Of a DNA stretch of 64,000 bases, positions 43,820 through 55,272 are shown in pieces. Source of the DNA: Allobosea sp. 67-29 (GTDB taxonomy: Bacteria; Pseudomonadota; Alphaproteobacteria; Rhizobiales; Beijerinckiaceae). Location: contig NZ_MKSQ01000005.1 in the NCBI RefSeq assembly GCF_001898115.1, positions 246,129-310,128 of the forward strand, written 5' to 3'. The position numbers and the translations under genes were made by a program. The notes beneath the pieces were generated by a model. The model was not told the origin of the DNA. It saw only the letters and a program-made list of their open reading frames with translations, and made no database searches. Every line of letters begins with the position of its first letter. Positions within the stretch are counted from its first letter, which is position 1.

Positions 43820-45025
43820 TCAGGGGGTGCGGGCGCCGAGGTCGCGCGGCGCCGCGTTCACCGTGACGATCTGGCCGTTGCGCAGTTCGAGCACGGCAAG
43901 CCCGCGGTCGATCTGCCCGTCGGGCCGGAAGCGGAAGACGCCGTCGGCGCCGGCAAAGCCCGACGCATTGGTCAGAACCGCTTCCGAGAAGCGCTGCGTG
44001 CCCTGCGTGCGGGCGAGCGCCGCAGCCAGCGAAACCGCATCGTAGGACAGGGTCGCCGTGCGGGTCGGCGCGCTGTTGAAGCGCTGCTGGTAGCGGCCGG
44101 CGAAGGCGTTGAAGCCGGCGGTGTCGGGCGAGGCGAACCAGCCGCCCTGGATCGCCTGGACCTGCGCGACGCTGCTGTCGTTCCAGACGCCGGTACCGAG
44201 CGGCTTCACCTTGCGCGGGTCGAAGCCGGCCTGCTGCAGCGCCTGCCCGAGCGCCGGCATGGTGTCGGCGGCGGCGGGCACGAACAGCGCATCCGCCTGC
44301 TGCAGAGACGGCATCAGGCGCTGGACGGCGGCGCGCATCGCGGCCGGGTCCGAGGTGAAGCGCTCGATCGCTGCAACGCGGGCGCCGCGCGCCGCGACCG
44401 CCTGCTGGAAGGCGGCCTCGACGACCTTGCCATAGGCGGTGTCCGGCACCAGTGCGGCGAAGGATTTGCGGCCCTGCTGCGAGGCATAGGCGATGACCCG
44501 GTTGACGTCGTTCTCGGGTGGGAAGGAAAGCAGGTAGACGCCGCGCGACGCCACGTTGGAATCGCTGGAGAAGGCGATGACCGGCCGGTTGGCCGCCTTC
44601 GCGACCTGCCCTGCCGCCTGCACCGCCGGGGCGAAGAGCGGGCCGATGATCAACTCGGCGCCTTCCGAGAGCGCGGCTTGCGTCGCGGCGCGCGCGCCTT
44701 CCGGCGTGCCACGGTCGTCCTTGACCAGCAGCGTCAGGTCGGCATTCGGGAATTCGGCCAGTGCCATTTCCGCCGCGTTCTTCAGCGAGTTGCCAACGAC
44801 GCCGCCCTGGCCCTCGGCACTCAGCGGCAGCACGAGGCCGACCTTGACCTTGCCGGTGCCGATGGTTTCCCCGCTTGGTCCGGCAGGTTGCGTCGGGGCC
44901 GAACCCTCGAAGCCGGGGAGGCCCGAGGTGCCGCCACCGCAGCTTGCGAGCATCAGGCCGAGCGAGACGGCGAGCGCGCCCGCCTTGAACCGCAGAACCG
45001 GTGCGAAGTGCCGATGGTGCAACAC
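43820..45025 (-). CDS. LpoA/LppC-like lipoprotein, penicillin-binding protein activator (type 1 periplasmic-binding fold)
   Basis: 401 residues. The GTG start (GGAGA six bases upstream) gives a lipoprotein signal ending LASCGGG, with acylated Cys near residue 29. The rest is a Leu/Ile/Val-binding-protein fold: KVGLVLPLSAEGQGG, LLVKDDRGTPEGA, ELIIGPLFAPAVQ, NRPVIAFSSD. It lies head to head with rsmI, exactly as lpoA does in E. coli, which supports a role in activating peptidoglycan synthases. This function is inferred from family and position. Confidence 0.88.
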   Translation of the reverse strand: MLHHRHFAPVLRFKAGALAVSLGLMLASCGGGTSGLPGFEGSAPTQPAGPSGETIGTGKVKVGLVLPLSAEGQGGVVGNSLKNAAEMALAEFPNADLTLLVKDDRGTPEGARAATQAALSEGAELIIGPLFAPAVQAAGQVAKAANRPVIAFSSDSNVASRGVYLLSFPPENDVNRVIAYASQQGRKSFAALVPDTAYGKVVEAAFQQAVAARGARVAAIERFTSDPAAMRAAVQRLMPSLQQADALFVPAAADTMPALGQALQQAGFDPRKVKPLGTGVWNDSSVAQVQAIQGGWFASPDTAGFNAFAGRYQQRFNSAPTRTATLSYDAVSLAAALARTQGTQRFSEAVLTNASGFAGADGVFRFRPDGQIDRGLAVLELRNGQIVTVNAAPRDLGARTP

Positions 45026-45196
45026 GGGCGATCTCCAGTCGTGACCGGGCCGGCGAATGCCTCGCCCGGCGATACAGTCCCCCCGCGGGACTCTCGTGCC
45101 AGTGCGGCATGCTATTTTCAAGTTGTTAACTATAGGTTGCACGGGCCGGCTCGCCTCTCGATGGCGCCGGCCTGTCGCCTGTGGCAGCTTGCGGCC

Positions 45197-46105
45197 ATGT
45201 CGAGCGCCGCCGGTCCCCGCCCCGCCACCTATACCGCCTTCGGGCTCAAGGCCGAGGCCGAGCCGCTGGCGCCGGGGCTGCACATCGTCGCGACGCCGAT
45301 CGGCAATCTCGGAGACATCTCCTTCCGCGCGCTGGCGACGCTCGCCGCTGCCGACGCGATCCTCGCCGAGGACACCCGTACCTCGAAGACGCTGCTGGCG
45401 CATTACGGCATCGCGACGCCGCTCCTGCCCTATCACGAGCACAACGCGGCGCAGATGCGCCCGAAGGTGCTGGCGCGATTGCGCGAGGGCGGCAGGCTCG
45501 CGCTGATTTCGGATGCCGGCACGCCGCTGGTCTCCGACCCCGGCTACAAGCTGGTCGCCGAGCTGGTGACCGAGGGCTTGCCCGTCACCGGCATACCCGG
45601 CCCGTCCGCGGTGCTCGCCGCGCTGGTGCTCGCAGGGCTTCCGACCGACCGCTTCTTCTTCGAAGGCTTCCTGCCGCCGAAATCGGCCGCGCGGCGGACG
45701 CGATTGACGGAGCTCGCCACCATTCCCGGCACGCTCGTCTTCTTCGAATCGCCACGGCGTCTTGCCGAGATGCTGGCCGACGCGGCCGCGGTCTTCGGCA
45801 GCCGTACCGGTGCGGTGGCGCGCGAACTGACCAAGTTCCACGAGACGGTGCGGCGCGGCAGGCTGCCCGAGCTCGCGGCCCATTACGAGGAGGCGGAAGA
45901 GGCGCGCGGCGAGATCGTCGTCATCATCGGCCCGCCCGGCGCCGACGAGTTGCTGCCGACCGGCGATGTGATCGATGAGCGTTTGCGTGCAGCGCTCGTC
46001 GGGCTCTCGCTCAAGGAAGCGGTGGCTCAGGTCGCGGCCGAGACCGGCCAGCCGCGCCGCAAGGTCTATGCGCGCGCGCTCGAACTCACCCGCGGCGATC
46101 CGTGA
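45197..46105 (+). CDS. rsmI: 16S rRNA (cytidine(1402)-2'-O)-methyltransferase RsmI
   Basis: 302 residues, tetrapyrrole-methylase fold. The SAM-site motifs are [17 protein letters not shown] (about residue 30), [30 protein letters not shown] and the glycine-rich [12 protein letters not shown] (about 135). [14 protein letters not shown] and the ESPRRL segment are RsmI-specific. It modifies C1402 of 16S rRNA. The ATG at 45197 fits the family start. The last four bases overlap the next gene (GTGA). Confidence 0.95.
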   Translation: MSSAAGPRPATYTAFGLKAEAEPLAPGLHIVATPIGNLGDISFRALATLAAADAILAEDTRTSKTLLAHYGIATPLLPYHEHNAAQMRPKVLARLREGGRLALISDAGTPLVSDPGYKLVAELVTEGLPVTGIPGPSAVLAALVLAGLPTDRFFFEGFLPPKSAARRTRLTELATIPGTLVFFESPRRLAEMLADAAAVFGSRTGAVARELTKFHETVRRGRLPELAAHYEEAEEARGEIVVIIGPPGADELLPTGDVIDERLRAALVGLSLKEAVAQVAAETGQPRRKVYARALELTRGDP

Positions 46106-46497
46106 CGGACGGCGACAACCGTGCCGAACGGCGCAGCCGCCGGGCGCGGCGCTCCGGCCTGTCGGGCCGACGGGCAGAGTGGCTCGCCATCCTCTGGCTC
46201 AGCGCGAAGGGTTACCGGCTGCTCGAGCGACGCTTCGGCGGCAAGGGCGGCGAGATCGACCTCGTGATGCGGCGCGGACGCACGGTCGCCTTCGTCGAGG
46301 TCAAGGCCCGCGCCCGGCTGGAAGAGGCGCTGACAGCGGTGACGGCCCGAAAGCAGCGCCTCGTCGAGCGCCGCGTCCGGCAATGGCTCGCCCGCAACCC
46401 TTGGGCGATGGGCTACGACCTCAGGGCCGATGCGGTCTTCCTGGCGCCGTGGCATCGGCCGCGTCATGTGCCGGCCGCCTTCGAGCTTGTCCTGTGA
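46102..46497 (+). CDS. YraN/UPF0102 endonuclease-fold protein
   Basis: 131 residues, started at a GTG overlapping the rsmI stop. The restriction-endonuclease-like core appears as [21 protein letters not shown] (partial, about residue 50), with the D...ExK triad visible. The preceding [24 protein letters not shown] helix is typical. Function is uncertain. The gene is often paired with rsmI, as here, and is likely co-translated with it. Confidence 0.93.
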   Translation: MTDGDNRAERRSRRARRSGLSGRRAEWLAILWLSAKGYRLLERRFGGKGGEIDLVMRRGRTVAFVEVKARARLEEALTAVTARKQRLVERRVRQWLARNPWAMGYDLRADAVFLAPWHRPRHVPAAFELVL

Positions 46498-46567
46498 TGC
46501 AGGGCGCCCCACTTGCAGGAACCGGGTCCGCGGCCCGATAAGAACCCGCTGCAACAGGAAGCCTGCC

Positions 46568-47506
46568 ATGTCTCTCAGCGTCGCCATCCAGATGGACCCG
46601 ATCGAGCGCATCCGGATCGCCGGCGATACCGGCTTCGCGCTGATGCTGGAGGCGCAGGCGCGGGGCCACACGCTCTACACCTACACCCCCGACAAGCTCT
46701 CCATGCGCGACGGCAGGGTCACGGCACCGATGCGCCCGGTCACGGTGCGCGACGCCGAGGGCGACCATTTCACGGCCGGAGCCGAGGAGAAGCTCGACCT
46801 CTCGACGCTCGACGTCGTGCTGCTCCGGCAGGACCCGCCCTTCGACATGGCCTATGTCACGACCACCCACATGCTGGAGCGCATCCATCCGAAGACGCTG
46901 GTGGTCAACAATCCGACGGAGGTGCGCAACGCGCCCGAGAAGATCTTCGTCACCCATTTCCCCGAGCTGATGCCGCCGACGCTGATCACCCGCGATCGGG
47001 CCGAGATCGAGGCCTTCCGCGACGAGCATGGCGAGATCGTGATGAAGCCGCTCTACGGCCATGGCGGCGCGACCGTGTTCAAGACCAGCAGGACGGATCC
47101 GAATTTCGGCTCGCTCTTCGATCTCTTCAGCAACCTCTTCCGCGAGCCCTGGGTGGTGCAGGGCTTCATCAAGGAGGTCAGCGAGGGCGACAAGCGCATC
47201 ATCCTGATCGACGGCAAGGCGGCCGGCGCGGTCAACCGCGTGCCGGCTGTCGGCGACCTGCGCGCCAACATGGTGCGCGGCGGCGCCGCGCGGCCGACCG
47301 ACCTGTCGAAGAAGGAGCTCGAGATCTGCGAGGCGATCGGCCCCGAGCTCAGCCGTCGCGGCCTGCTGCTCGTCGGCATCGACGTGATTCACGGCAAGCT
47401 CACCGAGATCAACGTCACCGCGCCGACCGGCGTGCGCGCCATCAAGAAGCTCGGCGGCCCGGATCTGGCGGCGCAACTCTGGGACGTGATCGAGTCGAAG
47501 CGCTGA
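46568..47506 (+). CDS. gshB: Glutathione synthetase
   Basis: 312 residues, ATP-grasp. [20 protein letters not shown] opens the family N-terminus. [20 protein letters not shown] (about residue 92), [16 protein letters not shown] and the grasp region [16 protein letters not shown] (about 157), then [17 protein letters not shown] and EINVTAPTG (about 281), match GshB. It joins glycine to gamma-glutamylcysteine. CAGGAAG precedes the ATG. It follows yraN by 70 bp, as in many Hyphomicrobiales. Confidence 0.96.
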   Translation: MSLSVAIQMDPIERIRIAGDTGFALMLEAQARGHTLYTYTPDKLSMRDGRVTAPMRPVTVRDAEGDHFTAGAEEKLDLSTLDVVLLRQDPPFDMAYVTTTHMLERIHPKTLVVNNPTEVRNAPEKIFVTHFPELMPPTLITRDRAEIEAFRDEHGEIVMKPLYGHGGATVFKTSRTDPNFGSLFDLFSNLFREPWVVQGFIKEVSEGDKRIILIDGKAAGAVNRVPAVGDLRANMVRGGAARPTDLSKKELEICEAIGPELSRRGLLLVGIDVIHGKLTEINVTAPTGVRAIKKLGGPDLAAQLWDVIESKR

Positions 47507-47543
47507 AGCCATTCGGCGGAAAACCGGCCGCCACTGCCTGACT

Positions 47544-47640
47544 CGTCATTGCGAGGAGCGTCAGCGACGAAGCAATCCAGGAAGACTGGGCTGACGTCTC
47601 ACCCGGTCCTCTGGATTGCTTCGCTGCGCTCGCAATGACG
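47544..47640. repeat. Palindromic intergenic repeat element
   Basis: The left arm (47544-47580) and right arm (47611-47640) pair through two perfect 12-bp blocks, CGTCATTGCGAG and GAAGCAATCCAG. These are separated by an asymmetric internal loop (13 versus 6 bases) and a 30-base apical region. It lies between the convergent gshB and moeB genes. Repeats with CATTGCGAG/GCAATCC cores are dispersed in many proteobacterial genomes. Confidence 0.75.
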
Positions 47641-47660
47641 GACAAGGGTGGAGAGGGCAA

Positions 47661-48440
47661 TCAAGCCGCGACGCCGGTGCCGTTCAGCGGATTGGTCTCG
47701 TCCCAGCCATAGCGCAGCGTCTCGAAGCGCATCGTCAGCGAATCCAGCAGCAGCAGCTTGCCGACCAGCGGCTCGCCGAAGCCGGTGACGGCGCGGATCA
47801 CCTCCAGCGCCATCAGCGAACCGATGACGCCCGGCAGCGCGCCGAGCACGCCGGCTTCCGCGCAGGTCGGGATCGCGCCGGGCGGTGGGGCTTCGGGGAA
47901 GAGGCAGCGCCAGGTCGGATTCGGCCGCCCGTCCGGCCCGGTCTCATGGGCGCGGATCGTGGTCAGCGAGCCGTCGAAGCGCCCGAGCGCGCCCATCACC
48001 ACCGGCCTGTGCTCGTGAAAGCAGGCATCCGAAACGGCGTAGCGCGTGGCGAAATTGTCCGAGCCTTCGGCGACGACATCGTAGAAGGCGATCATCGCGC
48101 GGGCATTGTGCGGGTCGACGCGCGTGACATGCTCCTCGACCACGACATTGGGATTGAGCCTGCGGATGAATCCGGCGGCCGCGACCGCCTTGTGCGCGCC
48201 GATGTCGCCGGTGGTGAAGATGGTCTGGCGCTGCAGGTTCGAGAGCGAGACGATATCGTCGTCGACGATGCCGATCTTGCCGATGCCGGCAGCCGCCAGA
48301 TACTGGATCAGCGGCGCGCCGAGCCCGCCCGCGCCGACGACCAGGACCCGGGCGTTCTTCAGCTTCTGCTGCCCCGGGCCGCCGATCTCCGGCAGCACGA
48401 TATGGCGAGCGTAGCGCTCGATCTCGTCGTCGTTCAGCAT
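47661..48440 (-). CDS. moeB: MoeB/ThiF-family adenylyltransferase
   Basis: 259 residues. The nucleotide site VVGAGGLGAPLIQYLAAAG (about residue 34), DDDIVSLSNLQRQ (about 61) and the DNFATRY segment (about 125) are E1-like hallmarks. MoeB activates the C-terminal glycine of MoaD for molybdopterin synthase. The short form without a rhodanese domain fits MoeB/HesA. No zinc Cys pairs typical of ThiF are seen, apart from isolated Cys residues. It converges with gshB and is divergent from the nucleoside operon. Confidence 0.92.
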   Translation of the reverse strand: MLNDDEIERYARHIVLPEIGGPGQQKLKNARVLVVGAGGLGAPLIQYLAAAGIGKIGIVDDDIVSLSNLQRQTIFTTGDIGAHKAVAAAGFIRRLNPNVVVEEHVTRVDPHNARAMIAFYDVVAEGSDNFATRYAVSDACFHEHRPVVMGALGRFDGSLTTIRAHETGPDGRPNPTWRCLFPEAPPPGAIPTCAEAGVLGALPGVIGSLMALEVIRAVTGFGEPLVGKLLLLDSLTMRFETLRYGWDETNPLNGTGVAA

Positions 48441-48466
48441 GGCGCGCAGGATACGGCTTCAGGCCC

Positions 48467-48503
48467 GGTCTCGGCAATCGCGTCCTGCGCGATTGCCGAG
48501 ACC
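48467..48503. repeat. 16-bp perfect inverted repeat between moeB and nucleoside operon
   Basis: GGTCTCGGCAATCGCG (48467-48482) and its exact complement (48488-48503) flank a five-base spacer TCCTG. The element lies in a divergent intergenic region, upstream of both genes, so a terminator is unlikely. Operator or REP-type repeat are options. Confidence 0.7.
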
Positions 48504-48593
48504 TTCCGACAGCTTGGCCGCGCGGCCGCGCCATGCCATCGTGGCCTGATCGAGGGCCGGCCAACGGCGCCCGGCGTCAACAGGGGATATGCG

Positions 48594-49595
48594 ATGCGTT
48601 TGGGTTCTCTAGCGGCGGCGCTGGCGGGCGTTGCGCTTTCGGCGATGGCGGCTTTCGCACAGCAGCCGGTCAAGCCGGCGATCGTCTATGACAAGGGCGG
48701 CAAGTTCGACAAATCCTTCAACGAGGGCGTCTTCATCGGTGCGGAGAAGTTCCGCAAGGAGACCGGGGTCGAATTCCGCGATTTCGAACCGAACAATGAT
48801 GCCCAGATCGAGCAGGCGCTGCGCCGTTTCGCCCGCGACGGCAACTCGCCGATCATCGCCGTCGGCTTCTCTCAGGCGACCGCCTTGCAGAAGGTCGCGG
48901 CCGAGTTCCCCGACCTGAAGTTCACGATCATCGACATGGTCGTTGACCTGCCCAACGTGCAGTCGATCGTCTTCAAGGAGCATGAGGGCTCCTACCTTGT
49001 CGGCCTGCTGGGGGCGATGGCGTCGAAGACCAACAAGCTCGGTTTCGTCGGCGGCATGGACATCCCGCTGATCCGCAAATTCGCCTGCGGCTACGTCCAG
49101 GGCATCAAGGCGGCCAAGCCCGATGCCGAGATTTTCCAGAACATGACCGGCTCGACGCCCGCGGCCTGGGCCGATCCGGTCAAGGGCGGCGAGCTCGCCA
49201 AGTCGCAGATCGACCGCGGAGCGGATGTGATCTATCACGCTGCCGGCGGCACCGGCATCGGCGTGCTGCGGGCCGCGGCCGATGCGGGCAAGCTCGGCAT
49301 CGGCGTCGATTCCAACCAGAATGCGCTGCATCCCGGCAAGATCCTGACCTCGATGCTGAAGCGCGTCGACGTCGCCGCCTACAACTCCTTCATGGCCGCC
49401 CGCAACGGCGGCTGGAAGCCGGGGATCTCCGTGCTCGGCCTCAAGGAAGGCGGCGTCGACTGGGCGCTCGACGACAACAACAGGGCGCTGATCACGCCCG
49501 AGATGAAGGCCGCCGCCGACAAGGCCAAGGCCGACATCATCTCGGGCAAGATCCAGGTCCACGACTACATGTCCGACCAGAAATGCACGATGTGA
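48594..49595 (+). CDS. BMP-family nucleoside-binding periplasmic protein
   Basis: 333 residues, with signal peptide MRLGSLAAALAGVALSAMAAFA. The BMP/PnrA fold markers are present: VYDKGGKFDKSFNEGVFIGAE (partial), IIAVGFSQATALQKVA, FKEHEGSYLVGLLGAM and YHAAGGTGIGVLRAA (about residue 215). Family members bind purine or pyrimidine nucleosides. It starts an operon that continues with two permeases and an ATPase and then the salvage enzymes, which supports nucleoside uptake. GGGGAT precedes the ATG. Confidence 0.93.
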   Translation: MRLGSLAAALAGVALSAMAAFAQQPVKPAIVYDKGGKFDKSFNEGVFIGAEKFRKETGVEFRDFEPNNDAQIEQALRRFARDGNSPIIAVGFSQATALQKVAAEFPDLKFTIIDMVVDLPNVQSIVFKEHEGSYLVGLLGAMASKTNKLGFVGGMDIPLIRKFACGYVQGIKAAKPDAEIFQNMTGSTPAAWADPVKGGELAKSQIDRGADVIYHAAGGTGIGVLRAAADAGKLGIGVDSNQNALHPGKILTSMLKRVDVAAYNSFMAARNGGWKPGISVLGLKEGGVDWALDDNNRALITPEMKAAADKAKADIISGKIQVHDYMSDQKCTM

Positions 49596-49611
49596 GGCGC
49601 GGACCGCGCTC

Positions 49612-51146
<1,535 letters not shown>

Positions 51147-51150
<4 letters not shown>

Positions 51151-52265
51151 GCGCCGCGCCGATCGACCTGCCGCGCTGGGCCGACACCGCCCTCGTTCCG
51201 CTCGTCTCGGTCGCGGCGGCGCTGCTAGTCGCCGGGCTCGTCGTCATCGGCATCGGCGAGAACCCGCTGGAGGCGACGGCGCTTCTGCTGCGCGGCGCGC
51301 TCGGCAGCGCCGAGGGGATCGGCTTCACGCTCTACTATACCACGAACTTCATCTTCACCGGGCTTGCCGTCGCGGTCGCCTTCCATGCCGGCTTGTTCAA
51401 TATCGGCGGGGAGGGCCAGGCGACGGTCGCCGGCATTTTTGCGGCGCTGGCCTGCACGGCGCTCTCGGCGATGCCGGGCTTTCTGTCGGTCGCGGGCTTC
51501 CTGGCGGCGCCCATCGCCATCCTCGCCGCGGCGGCGGGCGGCGCGGCCTATGCCTTCGTTCCGGGCTGGCTCCAGGCCAAGCGCGGCAGCCATGTCGTCA
51601 TCACCACGATCATGCTGAACTTCGTCGCCGCGACGCTGATCGTCTATCTGCTGCGCGAGGTGATCGGCAAGGTCGGCTCGATGCAGCCGGAGACGCCGGA
51701 TTTCCCGCCTCAGGCCGTGCTGGCGCCGATGCATCAGCTTCTCGCGCCGCTCGGCCTCAAGCTGCCGGCGACGCCGCTCAACAGCGCCTTCCTGCTGGCG
51801 CTGATGGCGCTCGTCGCGGTCTGGCTGCTGATCTGGCGCACGCGGCTGGGCTACGCGATCCGCACCGTCGGGGCCAATCCGCGCGCTGCCGCCTATGCCG
51901 GCATCTCGCCCGCGGCCGTCACCATGGTCGCGATGGCGATCTCCGGCGCGCTCGCCGGCGGTCTGGCGGTCAACGAGGCGCTCGGCGTGCAGCACCGGCT
52001 GGTGCTCGATTTCACCGCCGGCTACGGCTTCGTCGGCATCGCGGTCGCGCTGATGGGGCGTGGTCATCCGGTCGGCGTCGGTCTGGCGGCGCTGCTCTTC
52101 GGGGTGCTCTACCAGGGCGGAGCCGAGCTCTCCTTCGACAAGCCGACCATCACCCGCGACATGGTGGTGGTGATCGGCGGCGTCCTCATCCTGTTCGCCG
52201 GAGCCCTCGACGGGCTGTTCCGCAAACTGGTGGCGCTGGCGCTTGGTCGCGGGGGACCAGGCTGA
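51147..52265 (+). CDS. Nucleoside ABC transporter permease (NupB/YufP type)
   Basis: 372 residues, start overlapping the ATPase stop (ATGA). About nine spans are predicted. The branched-chain-type permease motif GLAVAVAFHAGLFNIGGEGQ (about residue 72) is typical. GYAIRTVGANPRAAAYAGI (about 240) is the cytoplasmic coupling loop. It pairs with the next permease to form the inner-membrane channel for nucleosides. Confidence 0.93.
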
Positions 52266-53239
52266 TGGACTGGCTCCAGACGCTCGCCGTCGTGCTCGAT
52301 TCCATGGTCCGCCTCTCGATTCCGCTGATCTGCGCGGCCATGGCGGGGCTGTGGTCCGAGAAGGCCGGCGTCGTCGATATCGGCCTCGAGGGCAAGATGC
52401 TGGTCGCCGCCTTCGCCGCCGCCGTCGCGGCCTATGCCTCGGGCTCTGCCTGGGTGGGGCTGGGCGCCGGCATCCTCGCCTCCGTCGCCCTGGCGCTGCT
52501 GCACGGTTTTGCCGCCATCACCTGGCGCGGCAACCAGATCGTCTCCGGCGTGGCGGTCAACATGCTCGCTGCGGGCCTGAGCGTCGTCCTCGGCAACGCC
52601 TGGTACGGGCAGGGCGGGCGCACGCCCTCGCTCGAAGGCGCGGCGCGCTTCGGCGAGCTGACGCTGCCCTTCGCGCGCTGGGCACGCGAGCACGTCCCGG
52701 TGCTCGGCCTGTTCTACGACGAGGTCGTCTCCGGTCATGCCGCGCCGGCCTATCTCGCCATTCTCTGCGTGCTCGCGACGGCCTTGATGCTGAAGCGGAC
52801 CCGCTTCGGCCTGCGTATCCGGGCCGTTGGCGAAAATCCCGCGGCGGTCGACACCGCCGGCATTTCCGTCGCGGGCCTGCGCTACGCCGCGGTCGCGATC
52901 TGCGGCCTGCTCTGCGGTCTCGGCGGCACCTATCTCGCCGTGGCGCAATCGGCGGGCTTTCTGCCGCAGATGACGGCGGGGCGCGGTTTCATCGCGCTGG
53001 CGGCCGTGATCTTCGCCAATTGGCGGCCCTGGCCCGCGCTCGGCGCCTGCCTGCTCTTCGGTCTGCTCGATGCGGTCGCGATCCGGCTCCAGGGCGTCAG
53101 CCTGCCGGGAATCGGTCTCGTCCCGGTGGAAGCGATCCAGGCCTTGCCCTATCTGATGACCATCATCCTCCTTGCCGGCTTCATCGGCAAGGCGACGCCG
53201 CCAAAAGCCTCCGGGATTCCCTATGTCAAGGAACGCTGA
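52265..53239 (+). CDS. Nucleoside ABC transporter permease (NupC/YufQ type)
   Basis: 324 residues, start overlapping the previous stop (TGATG). PLICAAMAGLWSEKAGVVDIGLEGKML (partial, about residue 20) and FGLRIRAVGENPAAVDTAGISV (coupling loop, about 180) mark the smaller BMP-system permease. The end MTIILLAGFIGKATPPKASGIPY is typical. Its coding end lies one base before the cytidine deaminase start chosen here. Confidence 0.93.
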   Translation: MDWLQTLAVVLDSMVRLSIPLICAAMAGLWSEKAGVVDIGLEGKMLVAAFAAAVAAYASGSAWVGLGAGILASVALALLHGFAAITWRGNQIVSGVAVNMLAAGLSVVLGNAWYGQGGRTPSLEGAARFGELTLPFARWAREHVPVLGLFYDEVVSGHAAPAYLAILCVLATALMLKRTRFGLRIRAVGENPAAVDTAGISVAGLRYAAVAICGLLCGLGGTYLAVAQSAGFLPQMTAGRGFIALAAVIFANWRPWPALGACLLFGLLDAVAIRLQGVSLPGIGLVPVEAIQALPYLMTIILLAGFIGKATPPKASGIPYVKER

Positions 53240-53240
53240 T

Positions 53241-53648
53241 GTGGCCGATGCCGATTTGGACGCGCTTTTCGCGGCGGCCTCTCGCATTCAGCCACGAGCC
53301 TATGCGCCCTATTCGCGCTTCAAGGTCGGTGCGGCGCTGCTGGCGGATGACGGCGCGCTGTATGCCGGCTGCAACGTCGAGAATGCCGCCTATCCGGTCG
53401 GCGCCTGCGCCGAAGCCGGCGCGATCTCGGCGATGATCGCGGGCGGTGCCAGGACGATTCGCGCCGTGCTCGTCTTCGGCGAGGGTCCGGAGCTCGTCAC
53501 CCCCTGCGGCGCCTGCCGCCAGCGGATCCGCGAATTCGCCTTGCCGGAGACGCCGGTCGCCATCGCCGGACCCGAAGGCATCCGCGCGCGTTTCACGCTC
53601 GGCGAGTTGTTGCCAGCGTCCTTCGGACCAGCCAACTTGCCGCGGTGA
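53241..53648 (+). CDS. cdd: Cytidine deaminase
   Basis: 135 residues, the size of homotetrameric bacterial Cdd. YAPYSRFKVGAALL (about residue 20), the zinc-site motifs CNVENAAYPVGACAE (about 43) and TPCGACRQ (about 82) are complete. It deaminates cytidine and deoxycytidine to the uridine forms. A GTG at 53241 with AAGGAA seven bases upstream is chosen. An ATG at 53223 inside the permease end is the alternative. It is the first enzyme gene of the nucleoside operon. Confidence 0.94.
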   Translation: MADADLDALFAAASRIQPRAYAPYSRFKVGAALLADDGALYAGCNVENAAYPVGACAEAGAISAMIAGGARTIRAVLVFGEGPELVTPCGACRQRIREFALPETPVAIAGPEGIRARFTLGELLPASFGPANLPR

Positions 53649-53681
53649 TTTGCGGCGGCCGGCTGGCCGGAAGGAGTTCGC

Positions 53682-54494
53682 ATGGCGGCCGATCCGGCCT
53701 TCGACGAAGCGGCCTCGGTGCTGATCGACAAGGGCGTCGACGGCCCGGTCGACTGTGCGCTGGTGCTCGGCACAGGGCTTGGCGCCGTCGTCGACGACGT
53801 CCAGGACGCGATCCGCATTCCCTATGCGGATATCCCCGGCTTTCCGCGCGGCGAGGTCTCCGGCCACGCCCGCCAGCTCTGCTACGGCACGTTGTTCGGC
53901 CGCAAGGTGCTGATCTATCAAGGCCGCGCGCATTACTACGAAGGCGGCGATCCGGCGGTGATGCGCGTGCCGCTCGGCCTGCTCACCGCCTTCGGCTCGC
54001 CCCCCCTGATCCTGACCAATGCGGCGGGCTCGCTGAGGCCCGAGATGGGGCCGGGCAGTCTCGCGCTCATCACCGATCACATCAATCTCAACGGGCCCAA
54101 CCCGCTGGTGGGCGACCGGGGCGACGGCCGCTTCGTGCCGATGGTCGATGCCTATGATCCGCTGCTGCGCGGCCGCCTGAAGCGCGCGGCCGCCAACGCG
54201 GCCATGTCGCTGGGCGAGGGGGTCTATATGTGGTTTTCCGGCCCGAGCTTCGAGACGCCGGCGGAGATCCGCATGGCGAAGACGCTCGGCGCCGATCTCG
54301 TCGGCATGTCGACCGTGCCGGAGGTCATCCTGGCGCGGCGCCACGACATCCGGGTGGCCGCGCTCTCCATCGTCACCAATATGGGCGCCGGCCTGCATGG
54401 CGGAGCTCCGCATCACAGCGAGACGCGCGACGTCGCCGCGATGGCCTCGCGCTCCCTGCGCCGCCTGATACGCGGCTTCCTTTCGGAGCTTTGA
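53682..54494 (+). CDS. Purine nucleoside phosphorylase (trimeric, PunA type)
   Basis: 270 residues. ALVLGTGLGAVVDDV (about residue 26), YQGRAHYYEGGD (about 79, phosphate-site His), TNAAGSLRPEMGPGSL (about 111), SGPSFETPAEIRM (about 187) and MSTVPEVILARR (about 208) match the trimeric PNP/MTAP family rather than hexameric DeoD. It cleaves inosine and guanosine to base and ribose 1-phosphate. AAGGAG lies before the ATG. It lies inside the nucleoside salvage operon between cdd and deoC. Confidence 0.93.
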   Translation: MAADPAFDEAASVLIDKGVDGPVDCALVLGTGLGAVVDDVQDAIRIPYADIPGFPRGEVSGHARQLCYGTLFGRKVLIYQGRAHYYEGGDPAVMRVPLGLLTAFGSPPLILTNAAGSLRPEMGPGSLALITDHINLNGPNPLVGDRGDGRFVPMVDAYDPLLRGRLKRAAANAAMSLGEGVYMWFSGPSFETPAEIRMAKTLGADLVGMSTVPEVILARRHDIRVAALSIVTNMGAGLHGGAPHHSETRDVAAMASRSLRRLIRGFLSEL

Positions 54495-54495
54495 G

Positions 54496-55272
54496 ATGTC
54501 GGACGACAATCACGCCAGCGGGGCGCTGGCCAGGCGGGCCCTCGCGCTGCTCGACCTCACTGTTCTCGCCGATGACGCGACGGCGGACGGCGCCCGCGAT
54601 CTGTGCCGCCGCGCCGTCTCCGGCCCGGTGCCGGTGGCCGCGGTCTGCCTCTGGCCGCGCTTCGTCGCGGTGGCGCGCGAGGCACTCGGCGACAGCCCGG
54701 TCAGGATCGCAACGGTGGTCAATTTCCCGGATGGAGACACGCCGATCGCGCCGGTGATCCGGGAGACCGAGGCGGCGCTGCAAGCCGGCGCCGACGAGAT
54801 CGACCTCGTCCTGCCCTGGCGTGCGGTGCTCGCTGGGCAGGTGACGGCGGCGGCCGCGATGGTCCGCAACGTCAGGATGCGCTGCGGCGACAAGCTGCTG
54901 AAGGTCATCCTGGAGACCGGCGAATACCCCGATCTCGACAAGGTCCGGATCGCCGCGGAGCTGGCCATCGCCTCGGGTGCCGACTTCATCAAGACCTCGA
55001 CCGGCAAAACCGCCCATTCCGCCAGCATCCCTGCGGCCCGGATGATGCTCAGCGTCATCGCCATGACGGCCCGTCCGGTCGGATTGAAGCCCTCCGGCGG
55101 CATCCGCACGCTCGCCGATGCCAGGGGCTATCTCGACCTTGCCGATGCGACGATGGGTGCGGGCTGGGCGACGCCGCAGCGCTTCCGCTTCGGCGCGAGC
55201 GGCCTCTACGGCGCCCTGGTTGCCGCGATCGCCGGCGGCGACGCCGCCGGCCCGAAGGCGGGAACCTATTGA
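54496..55272 (+). CDS. deoC: Deoxyribose-phosphate aldolase
   Basis: 258 residues, class I aldolase. [17 protein letters not shown] (about residue 76), [15 protein letters not shown] (about 99), [11 protein letters not shown], the Schiff-base Lys in FIKTSTGKT (about 165), and the second Lys in [11 protein letters not shown] (about 197) are present. It splits deoxyribose 5-phosphate into acetaldehyde and glyceraldehyde 3-phosphate. It lies between the phosphorylases, one base after PNP. The TGATG overlap links it to deoA. Confidence 0.95.
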   Translation: MSDDNHASGALARRALALLDLTVLADDATADGARDLCRRAVSGPVPVAAVCLWPRFVAVAREALGDSPVRIATVVNFPDGDTPIAPVIRETEAALQAGADEIDLVLPWRAVLAGQVTAAAAMVRNVRMRCGDKLLKVILETGEYPDLDKVRIAAELAIASGADFIKTSTGKTAHSASIPAARMMLSVIAMTARPVGLKPSGGIRTLADARGYLDLADATMGAGWATPQRFRFGASGLYGALVAAIAGGDAAGPKAGTY

